Positions 18,575 to 20,109 of a stretch of DNA of 20,109 nt are shown here, in pieces. Below the pieces are notes generated by a model. The model was not told the DNA's origin. It made no database searches and worked only from the letters and a program-made list of their open reading frames with translations. Both the position numbers and the translations under genes were made by a program. This stretch comes from Rhizophagus sp. LPA8_4_AMF (taxonomy: Eukaryota; Glomeromycota; Glomeromycetes; Glomerales; Glomeraceae), in contig JADRCO010001343.1 of assembly GCA_021464525.1 (NCBI GenBank), positions 1-20,109 on the forward strand. The letters are read 5' to 3'. Every line of letters begins with the position of its first letter. The first letter of the stretch is position 1.

Positions 18575-18811
18575 AAATTTGGAATATTAATATTACCTTA
18601 TTATTTGCTAAAAAATTTAAGGAAATATGAAATTGAAATTCCAATTTGTAATCAAATAATTGAAAGTTTAATTATAGTAAATTATAGTAAATTATTTCCA
18701 TCTACACCTAAAGCCAAATGTTGTGTTTACATCAATGGTCTGGTCAAACATAACCTTAAACCTTATATGTTATTTAATGTATTGGATCTTTTACAAAGAA
18801 CTTTTATGTGA
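18575..18811 (+). pseudogene. Unassigned gene fragment, possibly F-box-like
   Basis: A frame without an ATG near its start encodes LLKNLRKYEIEIPICNQII, then SKLFPSTPKAKCCVYINGLV and LFNVLDLLQRTFM, ending at TGA. A neighbouring frame continues as FYKELLCEAQVLYL, and a block near 18883-19030 (KNLKVLESFQKSLKNCKTHK) is leucine-rich. The layout recalls the middle of Rhizophagus F-box proteins, after the W..PF motif and before the leucine-rich part, but no F-box is visible. Codon-like composition suggests real coding ancestry; the family is a guess. Confidence 0.35.
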
Positions 18812-19357
18812 AGCACAAGTATTATATCTATAATATAATTTAATTGTTTTGGCTGAGTTTAATATCTAATAGAACTTTGTAAAAAATTTAAAAGTATTAG
18901 AAAGTTTTCAAAAATCCTTGAAGAACTGCAAAACTCACAAGTTATATCTTGTTCATGTATTAGTTGATAACTTCAACCTTAATATATACAAGAAAAAACT
19001 AATGTTGATCTATTTGAGAATTTTGGCGAGATAAATAAAGGAGGAATGTTAAGTTTTAACAATCTTAGAATCGACTATGGGAGACTCATGCATTAAACCA
19101 TTATTTGGCACAATACAAATCAATTTATTATCCGTAAATATGTTCTCCAAAAGTATAAAACAAATAGATTTATACTTATCTCACCAAAAAGTTCTAAAAA
19201 AAATAAAAGAAAAAAAAATTCTTTTTCTTAAAACTACTTTAAAATTTTAATTATTAAACAAAATCACAAATAGTTTTAAATAATAATTAATTATGAGAAA
19301 TTTTTCATAGTTTATTGGATCATGTCCTCTTTCCTAGTAAATATGTTGAAGAAATAA

Positions 19358-19489
19358 GTTATGGTATTAATAAATACATCACCGTGCGTAAAAGGTGGTA
19401 AATGTCAAATGCATTATCCAAAAGACTTTCAAGAAATTACACAAGTTTCTTATGGCTGTCAAGTAAAACTTTTGATTGAAATTATATAA
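19358..19489 (+). mobile_element. Helitron Rep-domain relic
   Basis: The open frame reads NTSPCVKGGKCQMHYPKDFQ then EITQVSYGC and stops at TAA. This matches the conserved cysteine-containing stretch N..SPCM..GKCSK.(F/Y)PK.F...T...(D)GYP of the Helitron helicase-like N-terminal (Rep) region. Downstream, out of frame, GRWKINFTN and IIKYIS lie where R.V.N..VVPYN and IKY..KY are expected. The relic therefore probably extends to about 19590. The HUH nickase motif itself is not seen. Helitrons replicate by rolling circle; this copy is dead. Confidence 0.55.
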
Positions 19490-20109
19490 ATCATGAAAAG
19501 AAGGTAGATGGAAAATAAATTTCACCAACTGAAACTATTATAAAGTACATTAGTATTAATCTCAGGATAATAACATTTTTTTTATAATCATTTACTGATA
19601 GTAAAATGTGATGGAATTTGTTTTATAAACAAGTTTGAATGATGATTTACCAAAGTCAAACAAAATGAAATTACTTCACAATTTTTGAAAACATGATGAA
19701 TGGACATTTAATACCATTTATTAATGCAAAACAATTGATCTGTCAATTTCCTATATCCTCCAATATTTGAACATTCCTGAGTTATATTATTAGCAATAAA
19801 AAAAAGCTTGCAAACATCCTTTTGGAAATTGCGCAGAGATGGCATGTTGATAGAGTTCAAAATCATTTTAGATTTATTTTATCATTTCAGTGAAAGAAAA
19901 ATTTGAAAATCATTATGTAACTCTAAAAAAGTCAATTAATATTATTATATTTCTAGATTTACAATATACAGAATTATTGTTTTACAGAAATGAAAAATAA
20001 CAGAAAGTACAGTTCTCGAAAAAAGTAATCGGAATTATTTGAAATTACAAAAGGTGCAAAAAATAAAAAGCCAGTGATTAGAATTTCTTCAAATTTTGTA
20101 AGTTAGTTG
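19490..20109. other. Helitron flank and unrecognised decayed DNA
   Basis: Short coding-like stretches occur, for example LLEIAQRWHVDRVQNHFRF at about 19820-19876, but I cannot place them in any family. Whether they belong to the Helitron, to another dead gene or to chance is open. Confidence 0.35.

Noticed and set aside
1-20109. CRISPR array, prophage, operon or biosynthetic cluster
   Set aside because: No regularly spaced repeats, no run of co-directional genes; introns and eukaryotic families indicate a fungal nuclear genome.

Overview
The window looks like a gene-poor, AT-rich piece of a filamentous fungal nuclear genome, most likely an arbuscular mycorrhizal fungus (Glomeromycotina, Rhizophagus-like). 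This is inferred from the kind of decayed gene families present (F-box/leucine-rich-repeat-like, Sel1-like, a Crinkler-style C-terminal module, all typical expanded families there), from 59-71 bp spliceosomal introns with GT..AG ends and one textbook CTAAC branch site, and from the low GC background packed with small inverted-repeat elements. No bacterial operon structure, rRNA, tRNA or CRISPR array is visible.

Layout. 0.6-1.3 kb: frameshifted remnant of a Crinkler-like gene. 2.7-3.0 kb: a GC-richer block with two copies of a ~113 bp direct repeat. 3.7-4.95 kb: a decayed multi-exon gene with at least four recognisable introns, two frameshifts and several in-frame stops. 5-7.5 kb: intergenic, with one certain foldback element (6404-6548). 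7584-8537: the only intact gene, a 317-residue multi-pass membrane protein of unknown function preceded by a TATA box. 8.5-11.1 kb: intergenic with two MITE-like elements. 11.4-12.85 kb: an F-box/LRR pseudogene carrying an inserted foldback element. 13.0-15.2 kb: four MITE-like elements almost end to end, including one hAT-type (8 bp target duplication) and two with pogo/Tigger-type termini and TA duplications. 15.2-20.1 kb: very AT-rich, almost CpG-free DNA holding relics of a Sel1-repeat gene, a hAT transposase, an F-box-like gene and a Helitron.

The genes do not form a pathway. The window reads as a repeat-rich compartment in which one membrane-protein gene has stayed intact among at least four decayed members of expanded families and many small DNA transposons. 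The clearest large-scale signal is a drop in CpG frequency near 14.8 kb: about 22 CpG per kb in a sampled stretch on the left against about 4 per kb on the right. All seven CACGTG palindromes of the window lie left of that boundary. I found no convincing new multi-gene system. The most useful second-look items are the CpG boundary, the MITE families with their target duplications, the CACGTG excess and the unidentified membrane protein.
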